Assembly (NCBI GenBank): GCA_035626475.1
Contig: DASPNP010000035.1
Location: 4,014 to 68,013, forward strand
DNA: 64,000 nucleotides
Reading direction: 5' to 3'
From: DASPKT01 sp035626475
Lineage (GTDB): Bacteria > Pseudomonadota > Alphaproteobacteria > Azospirillales > Azospirillaceae
The translations under genes and the position numbers were made by a program. Positions 53,834-61,695 of the stretch are shown in pieces (positions within the stretch are counted from its first letter, which is position 1; each line of letters starts with the position of its first letter). The notes beneath the pieces are model-generated. The model was not told the DNA's origin, did not search any database, and saw only the letters and a list, made by a program, of their open reading frames with translations.

Positions 53834-55322
53834 GCGCCGCCCTCCCCGTCCGTTGGTTCCGCCGCCCGCCGAATTCCATGGTGCCGTCGTCCACCGCGCC
53901 GAAGCGGAGCGCGGCCATGTCCAGCGCGTAGTTCTGGTGCAGGCGCCACGGCTTGGCCGCGCCCTGCCTCGGCAGCGCGTCCATCGCCCGCTGGACGTAG
54001 CCGGAGGTCAGGTCGATGGCCGGCAGCACCTCCATTCCCGCCGCCGGCCGGCGCGGCACGCACCAGGCATGGCCGCGCGCGTCCATATGGTTCAGCAGGC
54101 GGCAGACATAGCGCGAGGTCAGCTCGCATTTCAGGGTCCAGGAGGCGTTGGTGTAGCCGATCGCGGCCGCCATGTTGGGGATGTCGCTGAACATCATTCC
54201 CTTGTAGGTCAGCGTCTCGGGCAGGCGCACCGGGGCGCCGTCCACGCTCAAGGCCATGCCGCCCATCATCCTGAGCCTCAGCCCGGTGGCGGTGACGACG
54301 ATGTCGGCGTCCAGCGCGGCGCCCGAGGCGAGCGCCAGCCCCGTCTCCGTGAAGCGCTCGATCCTGTCGGTCACGACCGAGGCCCGGCCCGATTTCAGCG
54401 CGCGGAACAGGTCGCCGTCCGGCACGAAGCAGACGCGCTGGTCCCAGGGATCGTAGCGGGGAGTGAAGTGCGCCTCGTGGCCCGGCCCCAGCGCCGCCGC
54501 CACGCGCCGCGCCAGCAGCCGCTTCACCAGCTGCGGCCGGCGGCGGGACAGCTGGTAGAAGCCCATGGCGAACAGCACGTTCTTCCAGCGCGTGGCACCG
54601 TGCGCCCAGCGGGTGGGCAGCAGCGCCAGCAGCAGCCGTTCCACCCGATCCCGGCTGGGCAGCGCCACGACGTAGGAAGGGGAGCGCTGCAGCATGGTGA
54701 CGTGCACCGCCCGCTCCGCCATGGCCGGCACCAGCGTCACCGCCGTGGCGCCGCTGCCGATCACCACCACGCGCCTGCCGCTGTGGTCGATGTCCTCGGG
54801 CCAGTGCTGGGGATGGACGATACGGCCTCGGAACGATTCCATGCCGGGCCAGGTCGGCGCGTGGCCGGCCTCGTAATCGTAATAGCCGCTGCAGAGATAG
54901 AGGAAGTTGCAGGTGAGGCGCACCGGCCGCCGCTCCGGCCCCGCCTCCGCCTCCACGGTCCAGCGGGCCTCCCCGGTGCTCCAGCGCGCCGCGGTCACCC
55001 GGTGGCCGAAGCGGATGCGCCTGTCGATCCCGAACGCGGCCGCCGTGTCGCGGATATAGTCGCGGATGGACGGGCCGTCGGCGAAGACCTTGCCGCCGGT
55101 CCAGGGCCGGAAGCTGAAGCCCAGCGTGTACATGTCGCTGTCCGAGCGGATGCCGGGATAGCGGAACAGGTCCCAGGTGCCGCCGATGGCGTCGCGCGCC
55201 TCCAGGATCGCGAAGCTGCGGCCGGGGCATTCCGTCTGCAGGTAGTAGGCGGCGCCGATGCCGGACAGGCCCGCGCCCACCACCAGCACGTCGACATGCG
55301 CGGCGTCCGTCGCCTGGCCCAT
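53826..55322 (-). CDS. Baeyer-Villiger-type flavin monooxygenase
   Basis: About 498 residues. An FAD-binding fold is at the start (VLVVGAGLSGIGAAYYLQ), the GGTWDLFRYPGIRSDSDM block of this family follows, and the fingerprint F-x-G-x3-H-x3-W-P is seen as FRGRIVHPQHWP near residue 160. A second dinucleotide fold for NADPH lies at VVVIGSGATAVTLVPAMAE. These enzymes insert oxygen into ketones or oxidise soft nucleophiles. ATG 55322 has GGAGGAG seven bases upstream; an earlier frame to 55358 lacks this. It heads an operon with the SDR gene and diverges from a TetR gene across a dyad at 55395. Confidence 0.9.
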   Translation of the reverse strand: MGQATDAAHVDVLVVGAGLSGIGAAYYLQTECPGRSFAILEARDAIGGTWDLFRYPGIRSDSDMYTLGFSFRPWTGGKVFADGPSIRDYIRDTAAAFGIDRRIRFGHRVTAARWSTGEARWTVEAEAGPERRPVRLTCNFLYLCSGYYDYEAGHAPTWPGMESFRGRIVHPQHWPEDIDHSGRRVVVIGSGATAVTLVPAMAERAVHVTMLQRSPSYVVALPSRDRVERLLLALLPTRWAHGATRWKNVLFAMGFYQLSRRRPQLVKRLLARRVAAALGPGHEAHFTPRYDPWDQRVCFVPDGDLFRALKSGRASVVTDRIERFTETGLALASGAALDADIVVTATGLRLRMMGGMALSVDGAPVRLPETLTYKGMMFSDIPNMAAAIGYTNASWTLKCELTSRYVCRLLNHMDARGHAWCVPRRPAAGMEVLPAIDLTSGYVQRAMDALPRQGAAKPWRLHQNYALDMAALRFGAVDDGTMEFGGRRNQRTGRAAHG

Positions 55323-55394
55323 CCGATGCTCCTCCCCTCGCCCGCCTCTTCCGGCCATGGACCGGGCCGGGCGCGGCTGGCATAGTGGCAGCCT

Positions 55395-55408
55395 AAGGTG
55401 AACACCTT
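55395..55408. promoter_or_regulatory. Candidate TetR operator
   Basis: The perfect dyad AAGGTG-AA-CACCTT lies in the 144-base gap between the divergent monooxygenase and TetR genes, where binding would repress both. Confidence 0.55.
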
Positions 55409-55466
55409 GGATCGGTCAACAGGCGTCCACCTCGGGCGGGCCGGGAACGGGCGGGGGAAAGGCGGC

Positions 55467-56117
55467 ATGGCGAACGGGACGGCGGCGGGTCGGCCGAAGA
55501 CGCGGGAGCGGATCCTTGCCGTGTGCCAGACCCTGTTCAACGAGCGCGGCCCGGCCGACGTGACGACGGCGGAGATCGCGGCGACGCTCGGCATCAACGA
55601 GGGCAACCTCTACTACCATTTCCAGCGCAAGGAGCAGATGCTGGAGGCCCTGTTCGAGGCGTTCGAGCGGGAGCTGGGCCGCGTCGCCGCCGCCGACCTG
55701 GAGTATGGCGGCGATCCCACGCACTATGCCGATTATCTGCGCGGCTGGTTCGGGCTGATGTGGGAATGGCGCTTCTTCTACCGCGACGGGGCCACCGTCC
55801 ACCGCCTGGCGCCGGGGCTGCGCGCCCGCATCCAGAGCCTGTCCGACCAGGGTCAGGCGGAAATCCGCCGCGCCATGGCCGCCATGCGCGCCGCCGGCCT
55901 GATCGACGGTACGCCGGAGGAACTGGAACGGGTGATGGTGAACGCCTGGATCGTCTCCACCTACTGGATCGACTATCTGCGGACCCGCCACGCCGTCACC
56001 GCCATCACCCGCGAACATCTGGACTGGGGCGCCGCGCAGGTCATCGGCCTGTACGCCCCCTACCTGACGCCGGAGGGCATGAGGATCGCCCGTGCTGGGG
56101 GAGCCGCCCCGGCCTGA
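55467..56117 (+). CDS. TetR-family transcriptional regulator
   Basis: 216 residues. The N-terminal helix-turn-helix is textbook TetR (RERILAVCQTLFNERGPADV, then TAEIAATLGINEGNLYYHFQ and RKEQMLEALFEAFE). The remainder is an all-helical ligand and dimer domain with a TetR_C-type block (FYRDGATVHRLAPGLRARIQ). ATG 55467 follows a GGGGGAAAGG site; ATG 55398 would add a glycine-rich tail. It is divergent from the monooxygenase-SDR operon and most likely represses it, with the enzyme substrate or product as inducer. Confidence 0.9.
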   Translation: MANGTAAGRPKTRERILAVCQTLFNERGPADVTTAEIAATLGINEGNLYYHFQRKEQMLEALFEAFERELGRVAAADLEYGGDPTHYADYLRGWFGLMWEWRFFYRDGATVHRLAPGLRARIQSLSDQGQAEIRRAMAAMRAAGLIDGTPEELERVMVNAWIVSTYWIDYLRTRHAVTAITREHLDWGAAQVIGLYAPYLTPEGMRIARAGGAAPA

Positions 56118-56144
56118 GATTTCGATAAGTTTCAAAATATCTGC

Positions 56145-56190
56145 TTGACCGGCAGGGGCGATACCGATATTTCTGTGTCTATCGAAATAT
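56145..56190 (+). promoter_or_regulatory. Promoter with overlapping dyad ahead of the arsenic genes
   Basis: TTGACC (56145-56150) and TATTTC (56168-56173) are 17 bases apart. The -10 element is part of an inverted repeat ATATTTC / GAAATAT (56167-56173 and 56184-56190, spacer 10), so a bound regulator, probably ArsR, would block RNA polymerase. A further TTTCGATAAGTTTC patch lies just upstream. Confidence 0.5.
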
Positions 56191-56201
56191 TGGAGGTCGC
56201 C

Positions 56202-56345
56202 ATGCCCCTCGTCACTGTCCTGGCCCGTCTCCTCGCTGGCCTGTTCCCCACCGGCCGTGCCTCCCGTCAGGCCGTCCTGCCTTCCGCCTCGGCCCACCTG
56301 CTGGCCGATATCGGCGCGGTCTGCTGCCGTCCCGGCTTCCGCTGA
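56202..56345 (+). CDS. 47-residue peptide with vicinal cysteines, first in the arsenic operon
   Basis: ATG 56202 has TTGGAGG five bases upstream. The product starts with a hydrophobic amphipathic segment (MPLVTVLARLLAGLFP), ends HLLADIGAVCCRPGFR and contains a CC pair that could bind arsenite. The LLADIG stretch recalls the end of DUF1127-type small proteins. Its promoter and ribosome site make it look genuine. It lies 102 bases before the flavoprotein gene. Confidence 0.5.
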   Translation: MPLVTVLARLLAGLFPTGRASRQAVLPSASAHLLADIGAVCCRPGFR

Positions 56346-56447
56346 GGCGAGATCGTCCAAGGCGAGATCGCGCCGTATATTTCCACATTTCTCTAACCGT
56401 CGTGCCGAACCCGCGCTAAGCTGGCGGCACCCGCCCCGGAGGCAGCC

Positions 56448-57818
56448 ATGAGCACACTTCCCATCGTCGTCATCGGCGCCGGCCCGGTGGGCCTGGCCGC
56501 CGCGTCCCACCTGCTGGCGCGGGGACTGGAGCCGCTGGTTCTGGAGGCAGGCGCGGAGATCGCGGCGAATGTCCTGGACTGGGGGCATGTCCGGATCTTC
56601 TCGCCCTGGCGCTACAACATCGACAAGGCCGCCCGCGCGCTGCTGGAGCGCCGGGGCTGGCAGGCGCCCGACGCCGACGGGCTGCCCACCGGCGCGGAGC
56701 TGGTGGAGCGCTATCTGCGCCCCCTGGCGGAGCTGCCGGAGATCGCCCCGCGCCTGCGCCTGTCACACCGGGTCACCTCCATCACCCGGCAGGCGGTCGA
56801 CAAGGTGAAGACCACCGGCCGCGAGGCCTCGCCCTTCCTGCTGCGGGTGGAGACGCCCAAGGGCGAGACGGAAATCCTGGCGGCCGCCGTGCTGGACGCC
56901 TCGGGCACCTGGACCTCGCCCAGCCCGATGGGCGCCAACGGCGTGCCGGCGCTGGGCGAGGCCCGGCATGGCGGGCGCATCCGCTACGGCATCCCCGACG
57001 CGCTGGGCGCCGAGCGGGCCCGCTATGCGGGACGCCGCACGGTGGTCGTCGGCTCCGGCCATTCCGCCGCCAACGCGCTGCTGGACCTCGCGACGCTGGC
57101 GGCGCAGGCGCCGGGCACCTCGGTGGTGTGGGCCGTGCGCGGCACCGACCTGCGCCGGGCCTTCGGCGGCGGCGAGGCCGACGCGCTGGCCGCCCGGGGC
57201 GCCCTGGGCTCGGCCCTGAAGGCGCTGCGGGCCGGCGGCGCAGTGGAGATCGTCACCGGCTTCCGCGCCGCCCGGGTCGAGGAGGATGGCGGCGCCCTCG
57301 CCCTCACCGGCCAGGACGGGCACCGGATCGACGGGCTGGACGAGCTGGTGGTCGCCACCGGCCAGCGCCCCGACCTGGCGATCACCCGCGAGCTGCGCCT
57401 GGGCCTGGACCCCTGGCTGGAATGCACGGAAGCGCTGGGCCCGCTGATCGACCCGAACCTGCACAGCTGCGGCACGGTGCGGCCGCACGGCGTGCGCGAG
57501 CTGTCGCATCCCGAGCCGGGCTTCTGGACCGTGGGCATCAAGAGCTACGGCCGGGCGCCGACCTTCCTGATGGCGACCGGCTACGAGCAGGTGCGCTCCG
57601 TCGCCGCCTTCCTGGCCGGCGACCTGGAGGCCGCGCTCGACGTGCAGCTCGACCTGCCGGAGACGGGCGTCTGCAGCACCGACCTGGCGCGGCCGGCGGC
57701 GGCCGAGGCCGGCTGCTGCGGCCCGGCCGAACCGGTGCCGGCGCCCGCCTCCTGCGGCACCGGTTCCTGCGGCACGTCGAAGCCGGAACCGGCCGGCTGC
57801 CGCGCGGGGGCGTGTTGA
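56448..57818 (+). CDS. ArsO-like flavoprotein with cysteine-rich tail
   Basis: 456 residues. Two dinucleotide folds are visible, VVIGAGPVGLAAASHLLARG at the start for FAD and TVVVGSGHSAANALLDLATL near residue 198 for NAD(P)H, with the ATG motif LVVATGQRPDLAI near residue 300. The last 50 residues carry about nine cysteines (GVCSTDL, AGCCGPAE, SCGTGSCGTS, GCRAGAC), a likely metalloid-binding tail. Proteins like this are frequent in ars operons and are called ArsO, a putative monooxygenase; the reaction is not settled. GGAGG lies five bases before ATG 56448. It is followed with overlap by an MFS carrier gene. Confidence 0.8.
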   Translation: MSTLPIVVIGAGPVGLAAASHLLARGLEPLVLEAGAEIAANVLDWGHVRIFSPWRYNIDKAARALLERRGWQAPDADGLPTGAELVERYLRPLAELPEIAPRLRLSHRVTSITRQAVDKVKTTGREASPFLLRVETPKGETEILAAAVLDASGTWTSPSPMGANGVPALGEARHGGRIRYGIPDALGAERARYAGRRTVVVGSGHSAANALLDLATLAAQAPGTSVVWAVRGTDLRRAFGGGEADALAARGALGSALKALRAGGAVEIVTGFRAARVEEDGGALALTGQDGHRIDGLDELVVATGQRPDLAITRELRLGLDPWLECTEALGPLIDPNLHSCGTVRPHGVRELSHPEPGFWTVGIKSYGRAPTFLMATGYEQVRSVAAFLAGDLEAALDVQLDLPETGVCSTDLARPAAAEAGCCGPAEPVPAPASCGTGSCGTSKPEPAGCRAGAC

Positions 57819-59038
57819 GCGGGGCGGCGGCCGGGGCGGCCGCGCCCGGGCCGCACACCCTGTTCCTGGCCGGGCTGGGCGTCGGGCAGATCGTGTCCTG
57901 GGGCACGCTGATCTACGCCTTCCCGCTGCTGGCCGGACCCATGGCGGCGGAGACCGGCTGGAGCTGGACGGAGACCTACCTGCTGGCGTCGCTGGCGCTG
58001 GGCATCGGGGCGCTGTTCTCCTACCATCTCGGCAGCGCCATCGACCGGGGCCACGGCCGGCTGGTCATGGCCGGCGGCTCGCTGCTGTCGGCGGCCATGC
58101 TCTGGGCCTGGTCGGCGACGGAGGGGGGATGGCCGCTGGTGGCGGTCTTCGCCGGCATCGGCCTCGCCCAGTCCATGACGCTGTACGAGCCCGCCTTCGC
58201 CGTGGTGGCCCGGCGCTTCGGCGCGGATGCGCGGCGCGGCATCACGACCTTGACGCTCTGGGGCGGCTTCGCCTCCACGGTCTTCGTGCCGCTGACCCAG
58301 CTGCTGATGGACCAGCTGGGCTGGCGCGGCGCGCTGCAGGTGCTGGCGGCCCTGCACCTGGCGCTCTGCCTGCCGCTGCACCTGGCCGTCATCGAGCGCC
58401 TGCCGCCCAAGGCCGCGACACCCGGCGTGACGACCGACGACCCCGACCGGGGCGCCGTCGGCTGGGCGCTGCGCCAGCCGGCCTTCTGGGCGCTGGCCGC
58501 CTGCTTCACCCTCTACTACGCCACCTTCTCCGGCCTCAGCTTCCACATGTACCCGCTGCTGGCCGAGCGCGGCCTTCCGGCGGCGGAGGTGGTGGGCGTC
58601 ATGGCGCTGATCGGGCCGGCGCAGGTGGCCGGCCGGATGCTGGTGGCGGCGGTCGCGGCGAAGGCCTCCATCCGCGCGGTCGGCCTCGCCACGACGCTGA
58701 CGCTGCCGGTCTCCATGGCGATGCTGCTGGCGCCGGGCGGGGGCTTGGCGCTGATGGCGGCGTTCGCGCTGGTCTACGGCGCCGCCAACGGCATCATGAC
58801 CATCGTGCGCGGCGCGGCCGTGCCGGAGATGCTGACGCGGCGGGCCTATGGCGCCGTGAACGGGCTGATGGCGGTGCCGACCCTGGCGGTGCGCGCTCTG
58901 GCGCCGACTCTGGTGGCCCTGCTGTGGACCGCGACCGGCTCCTACGCCGCCGTGGTCGTGGCGGCGGTGCTGACCTGCCTCGCTGTGGTGGTGAGCTTCG
59001 CGGCCGCCGCCTGGACCCGGCCTAGCGGCAACCCTTGA
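57812..59038 (+). CDS. MFS transporter of the arsenic cluster
   Basis: About 408 residues with 12 predicted membrane helices in two groups of six separated by a cytoplasmic loop near LPPKAATPGVTTDDPDRG. The first helix contains LAGLGVGQIVSWGTLIYAFP, typical of carriers found beside ArsO-like flavoproteins. The start is GTG 57812 or TTG 57815; both overlap the stop of the flavoprotein gene and a GGGGG site precedes them. It probably exports an arsenic species made or handled by the flavoprotein; ArsJ-type and ArsK-type carriers are alternatives I cannot separate. Convergent with arsR, overlapping it by 17 bases. Confidence 0.8.
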   Translation: MLSGAAAGAAAPGPHTLFLAGLGVGQIVSWGTLIYAFPLLAGPMAAETGWSWTETYLLASLALGIGALFSYHLGSAIDRGHGRLVMAGGSLLSAAMLWAWSATEGGWPLVAVFAGIGLAQSMTLYEPAFAVVARRFGADARRGITTLTLWGGFASTVFVPLTQLLMDQLGWRGALQVLAALHLALCLPLHLAVIERLPPKAATPGVTTDDPDRGAVGWALRQPAFWALAACFTLYYATFSGLSFHMYPLLAERGLPAAEVVGVMALIGPAQVAGRMLVAAVAAKASIRAVGLATTLTLPVSMAMLLAPGGGLALMAAFALVYGAANGIMTIVRGAAVPEMLTRRAYGAVNGLMAVPTLAVRALAPTLVALLWTATGSYAAVVVAAVLTCLAVVVSFAAAAWTRPSGNP

Positions 59039-59357
59039 CCGCCTCGGGCGCCGATCCGTCCGCCGGGCGCTGGCAGCATTGCTCGGTCAGGAAGCCCAGC
59101 AGCGCGTCCATCCGGGGATAAACCGGGCGGCAGTAGAGCGTGCGGCCGTCGCGCACCTGCTCCACCAGCCCGGCCGTGACCAGCTGCTTGATGTGGTGCG
59201 AGAGGGTGGAGGGCACCACGCCCAGCTCCTCGCCGATGACGCCGACCGGAATGCCGCCGTCGCCGCCCTGCACCAGCCGGCGGTAGATCGCCAGCCGCGT
59301 GGGGTGCCCGAGTTCGGCGAAGCAGAGGGCGGCGGTCTCCAGGGTCATGCTGTTCAT
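59022..59357 (-). CDS. arsR: ArsR-family arsenite-responsive repressor
   Basis: 111 residues with the winged helix-turn-helix of ArsR/SmtB proteins (ELGHPTRLAIYRRLVQGG, then STLSHHIKQLVTAGLVEQVR, DGRTLYCRPVYPRM). The classical ELCVCDL box is missing; instead Cys94 and Cys95 form a CC pair near the C-terminus with Cys110 further on, the arrangement of Acidithiobacillus-type ArsR proteins that bind As(III) there. It diverges from arsC across two dyads and probably represses both arms of the cluster. Confidence 0.88.
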   Translation of the reverse strand: MNSMTLETAALCFAELGHPTRLAIYRRLVQGGDGGIPVGVIGEELGVVPSTLSHHIKQLVTAGLVEQVRDGRTLYCRPVYPRMDALLGFLTEQCCQRPADGSAPEAVKGCR

Positions 59358-59405
59358 CGGTCGGCGGTCCCGTCACGGTGTCCCCCGAAGATGGGGCCGG
59401 TGCTC

Positions 59406-59486
59406 CTGGAATTCCAGAATCATCGAAAGTTCACATCTCGGCCGTTGACGCCGGGTATCTGTTCCATGCATTTCGAAAGATGGAAC
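59406..59486. promoter_or_regulatory. Two candidate ArsR operators between arsR and arsC
   Basis: A perfect 12-base palindrome CTGGAATTCCAG lies at 59406-59417, in the arsR leader. Before arsC, GTTCCAT (59461-59467) and ATGGAAC (59480-59486) frame the inner palindrome TTTCGAAA (59471-59478). A CATCGAAAG motif near 59421 shares the TCGAAA core, as does the ATCGAAAT part of the site at 56181. Confidence 0.55.
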
Positions 59487-59517
59487 CGATATCCTTCCCC
59501 CGCCGACGGAGCCTTCC

Positions 59518-60030
59518 GTGTCCGACCGCGTGCTGAACGTCCTGTTCCTCTGCACCCACAACAGCGCCCGCTCGGTCATGGCGGAGTGCCTGCTGAACCG
59601 GGAGGGCCGGGGCCGCTTCCGGGCCTTCAGCGCCGGCAGCCGGCCGTCCGGCAGGATCAACCCCTTCGTCCGCGACCTGCTGGAGCGGCAGGGCTTCGAG
59701 GTCGCGGGCCTGCGCTCCAAGACATGGGATGAGTTCGCGGCGCCGGACGCGCCCCTGATGGACATGATCATCACCGTCTGCGACAGCGCCGCCGGCGAGG
59801 TGTGCCCAGTCTGGCCGGGGCACCCTATCTCCGCGCATTGGAGCTTCCCGGACCCGTCCGGCGCCACCGGGTCCGATGCCGAGAAGGCGGCCCTCACCGC
59901 CGACGTGTTCCGCCAGATCCGCAACCGCGTCCAACTGCTGGCGAGCCTGCCGGCGGCGGGGCTGGAGCGGCTGGCGCTGAAAGGGCATCTGGACGCGATC
60001 GGCCGCGCCGCGGCGGGAGCCGCCTCGTGA
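59518..60030 (+). CDS. arsC: Arsenate reductase, low-molecular-weight phosphatase type
   Basis: 170 residues. The phosphatase loop C-x5-R is seen as LCTHNSARS (Cys12, Arg18). The two further cysteines needed for the thiol relay are in TVCDSAAGEVC, followed by the VWPGHPISAHWSFPDPSG block of this family, which holds the Asp-Pro general acid. The enzyme reduces arsenate to arsenite using thioredoxin or glutaredoxin. A longer than usual C-terminal helix is present. GTG 59518 is preceded by ACGGAG at good distance. It overlaps the acr3 start (GTGA), so reduction and export are coupled in expression. Confidence 0.92.
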   Translation: MSDRVLNVLFLCTHNSARSVMAECLLNREGRGRFRAFSAGSRPSGRINPFVRDLLERQGFEVAGLRSKTWDEFAAPDAPLMDMIITVCDSAAGEVCPVWPGHPISAHWSFPDPSGATGSDAEKAALTADVFRQIRNRVQLLASLPAAGLERLALKGHLDAIGRAAAGAAS

Positions 60031-61094
60031 CCGCCGCCTTCCAGGAAACGGCGCCGCCCGCCCCCGCCATGGGCCTGTTCGAGCGCTGGCTCAGCCTCTG
60101 GGTGGCGCTCTGCATCGTCGCCGGCATCGCGCTGGGACACCTGTTCCCCGGCCCCTTCGCCGCCGTCGCGTCGGCCGAGCTGGCCCGGGTCAACCTGCCG
60201 GTGGCGGCGCTGGTCTGGCTGATGATCGTGCCGATGCTGCTGAAGATCGACTTCGGGGCCCTGGGGCAGGTCGCGCGGCACTGGCGCGGGGTCGGCGTGA
60301 CGCTGTTCGTCAACTGGGCGGTGAAGCCCTTCTCCATGGCCCTGCTGGGCACGCTGTTCATCGGGCATCTGTTCGCGCCGCTGCTGCCGGCGGACGAGAT
60401 CCCCTCCTACATCGCCGGGCTGATCCTGCTGGCGGCGGCGCCCTGCACCGCCATGGTGTTCGTCTGGTCGAACCTGTGCGACGGCGATCCGACCTACACG
60501 CTGAGCCAGGTGGCGCTGAACGACCTGATCATGGTGTTCGCCTTCGCGCCGCTGGTCGGCCTTCTGCTGGGCGTGGCCTCCATCACCGTGCCCTGGGACA
60601 CGCTGATGCTGTCGGTGGTGCTGTACATCCTCGTGCCGGTGGCGGTGGCGCAGCTATGGCGGCGGGCGCTGCTGGCCCGAGGCGGTGGGGCGCTGGGGCG
60701 GACCCTGGCCCGCCTCCAGCCGCTCTCGCTGATGGCGCTGCTGGCGACGCTCGTGCTGCTGTTCGGTTTCCAGGGCGAGCAGATCCTGGCGCGGCCGCTG
60801 GTGATCGCGCTGCTGGCGGTGCCGATCCTGATCCAGGTCTATTTCAATGCCGGCCTCGCCTACTGGCTGTCCCGGCGCCTCGGAGTGGCCTGGTGCGTGG
60901 CGGCACCGGCGGCGCTGATCGGCGCCAGCAACTTCTTCGAGCTGGCCGTGGCCGCCGCCATCGGCCTGTTCGGCCTGCATTCGGGCGCCGCGCTGGCGAC
61001 CGTCGTGGGCGTGCTGGTGGAGGTGCCGGTGATGCTGTCCGTGGTGCGGCTGGTCAAGACCACCCGCCCCTGGTACGAGCGCCGGCAGGCCTGA
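60027..61094 (+). CDS. acr3: Acr3-type arsenite efflux carrier
   Basis: 355 residues with about ten membrane helices. The Acr3 pattern is clear: LERW-like start (GLFERWLSLWVALCIVAGIA), GHLFPGPFA, VWLMIVPMLLKIDFGAL, VNWAVKPFSMALL, the conserved Cys in AAAPCTAMVFVWSNLCDGDP and the GASNFFELAVAAAIGLFG block. It exports arsenite across the inner membrane driven by the proton gradient. GTG 60027 overlaps the arsC stop. A long inverted repeat follows the gene. Confidence 0.93.
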   Translation: MTAAFQETAPPAPAMGLFERWLSLWVALCIVAGIALGHLFPGPFAAVASAELARVNLPVAALVWLMIVPMLLKIDFGALGQVARHWRGVGVTLFVNWAVKPFSMALLGTLFIGHLFAPLLPADEIPSYIAGLILLAAAPCTAMVFVWSNLCDGDPTYTLSQVALNDLIMVFAFAPLVGLLLGVASITVPWDTLMLSVVLYILVPVAVAQLWRRALLARGGGALGRTLARLQPLSLMALLATLVLLFGFQGEQILARPLVIALLAVPILIQVYFNAGLAYWLSRRLGVAWCVAAPAALIGASNFFELAVAAAIGLFGLHSGAALATVVGVLVEVPVMLSVVRLVKTTRPWYERRQA

Positions 61095-61123
61095 CCGCCT
61101 CCGTATCCGGCCCGCCCCGCCTT

Positions 61124-61160
61124 CCCTGCAAATTGGGAGCGACGATCCCAAAATGCAGGG
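61124..61160 (+). terminator. Inverted repeat after acr3
   Basis: CCCTGCAAATTGGGA pairs with TCCCAAAATGCAGGG over 15 positions with two mismatches and a seven-base loop. It lies between convergent genes and probably ends transcription, although no T run follows. Confidence 0.5.
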
Positions 61161-61260
61161 ATGACGGCTCGTCGGCCATCCTGGATCGGCTCGCGCCGCC
61201 CGGAGGCTTCCCACCGAGGGGGCAAGACCGCCCCGGCCCATGGGACCGCCGCCGTTCCGG

Positions 61261-61680
61261 TCAGGGCCGCCCCCGCAGCAGCGCCTCGGCCTCGGCGACC
61301 GCGTCGCGGCAGGCGGCGTCGCCCTTCTGGTCCAGCGCCCGGGCGCGGTTCAGCGCGGCCTTGGCCCGCATGACGCCGTCGCCCCCGCCGGACGCGGCGT
61401 CCGCCGCCTGCTGCACGGCCTGGGCCTCCTTCCCCTCCTTCTGGTAGGGGGCGGCGGGCTCGCGCACGGGGGCGTCGCGCCGCTCCGCCTCCAGCGCCTG
61501 GCCCTCGCGGGCGCCGGCGACGCCCTGGCCGCCGGAGGAGCTGGAGATCGCCGCCTCCGCCCCCTCGTCGATCTGGGCCTGCAGCCGCCCGATCGCCTCG
61601 CCGCAGGGGGAGGCGGCGGCACCGCCCGTCAGCCCCGTCAACAGCAGGACCAAGGCGGCGGTCCCTATCACGTGTCCCAT
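61261..61680 (-). CDS. Small exported protein
   Basis: 139 residues with a signal peptide (IGTAALVLLLTGLTGGAAAS). The mature part is helical and Ala/Gln/Glu-rich with two cysteines (SPCGEAIGRLQAQIDEG, DAACRDAVAEAEALLRG), which may form a disulfide. It follows the molybdenum-subunit gene by 15 bases and is read in the same direction, so it is probably cotranscribed and acts in the periplasm. No family is recognised. Confidence 0.65.
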   Translation of the reverse strand: MGHVIGTAALVLLLTGLTGGAAASPCGEAIGRLQAQIDEGAEAAISSSSGGQGVAGAREGQALEAERRDAPVREPAAPYQKEGKEAQAVQQAADAASGGGDGVMRAKAALNRARALDQKGDAACRDAVAEAEALLRGRP

Positions 61681-61695
61681 GTTCTCCTCCTCCGC

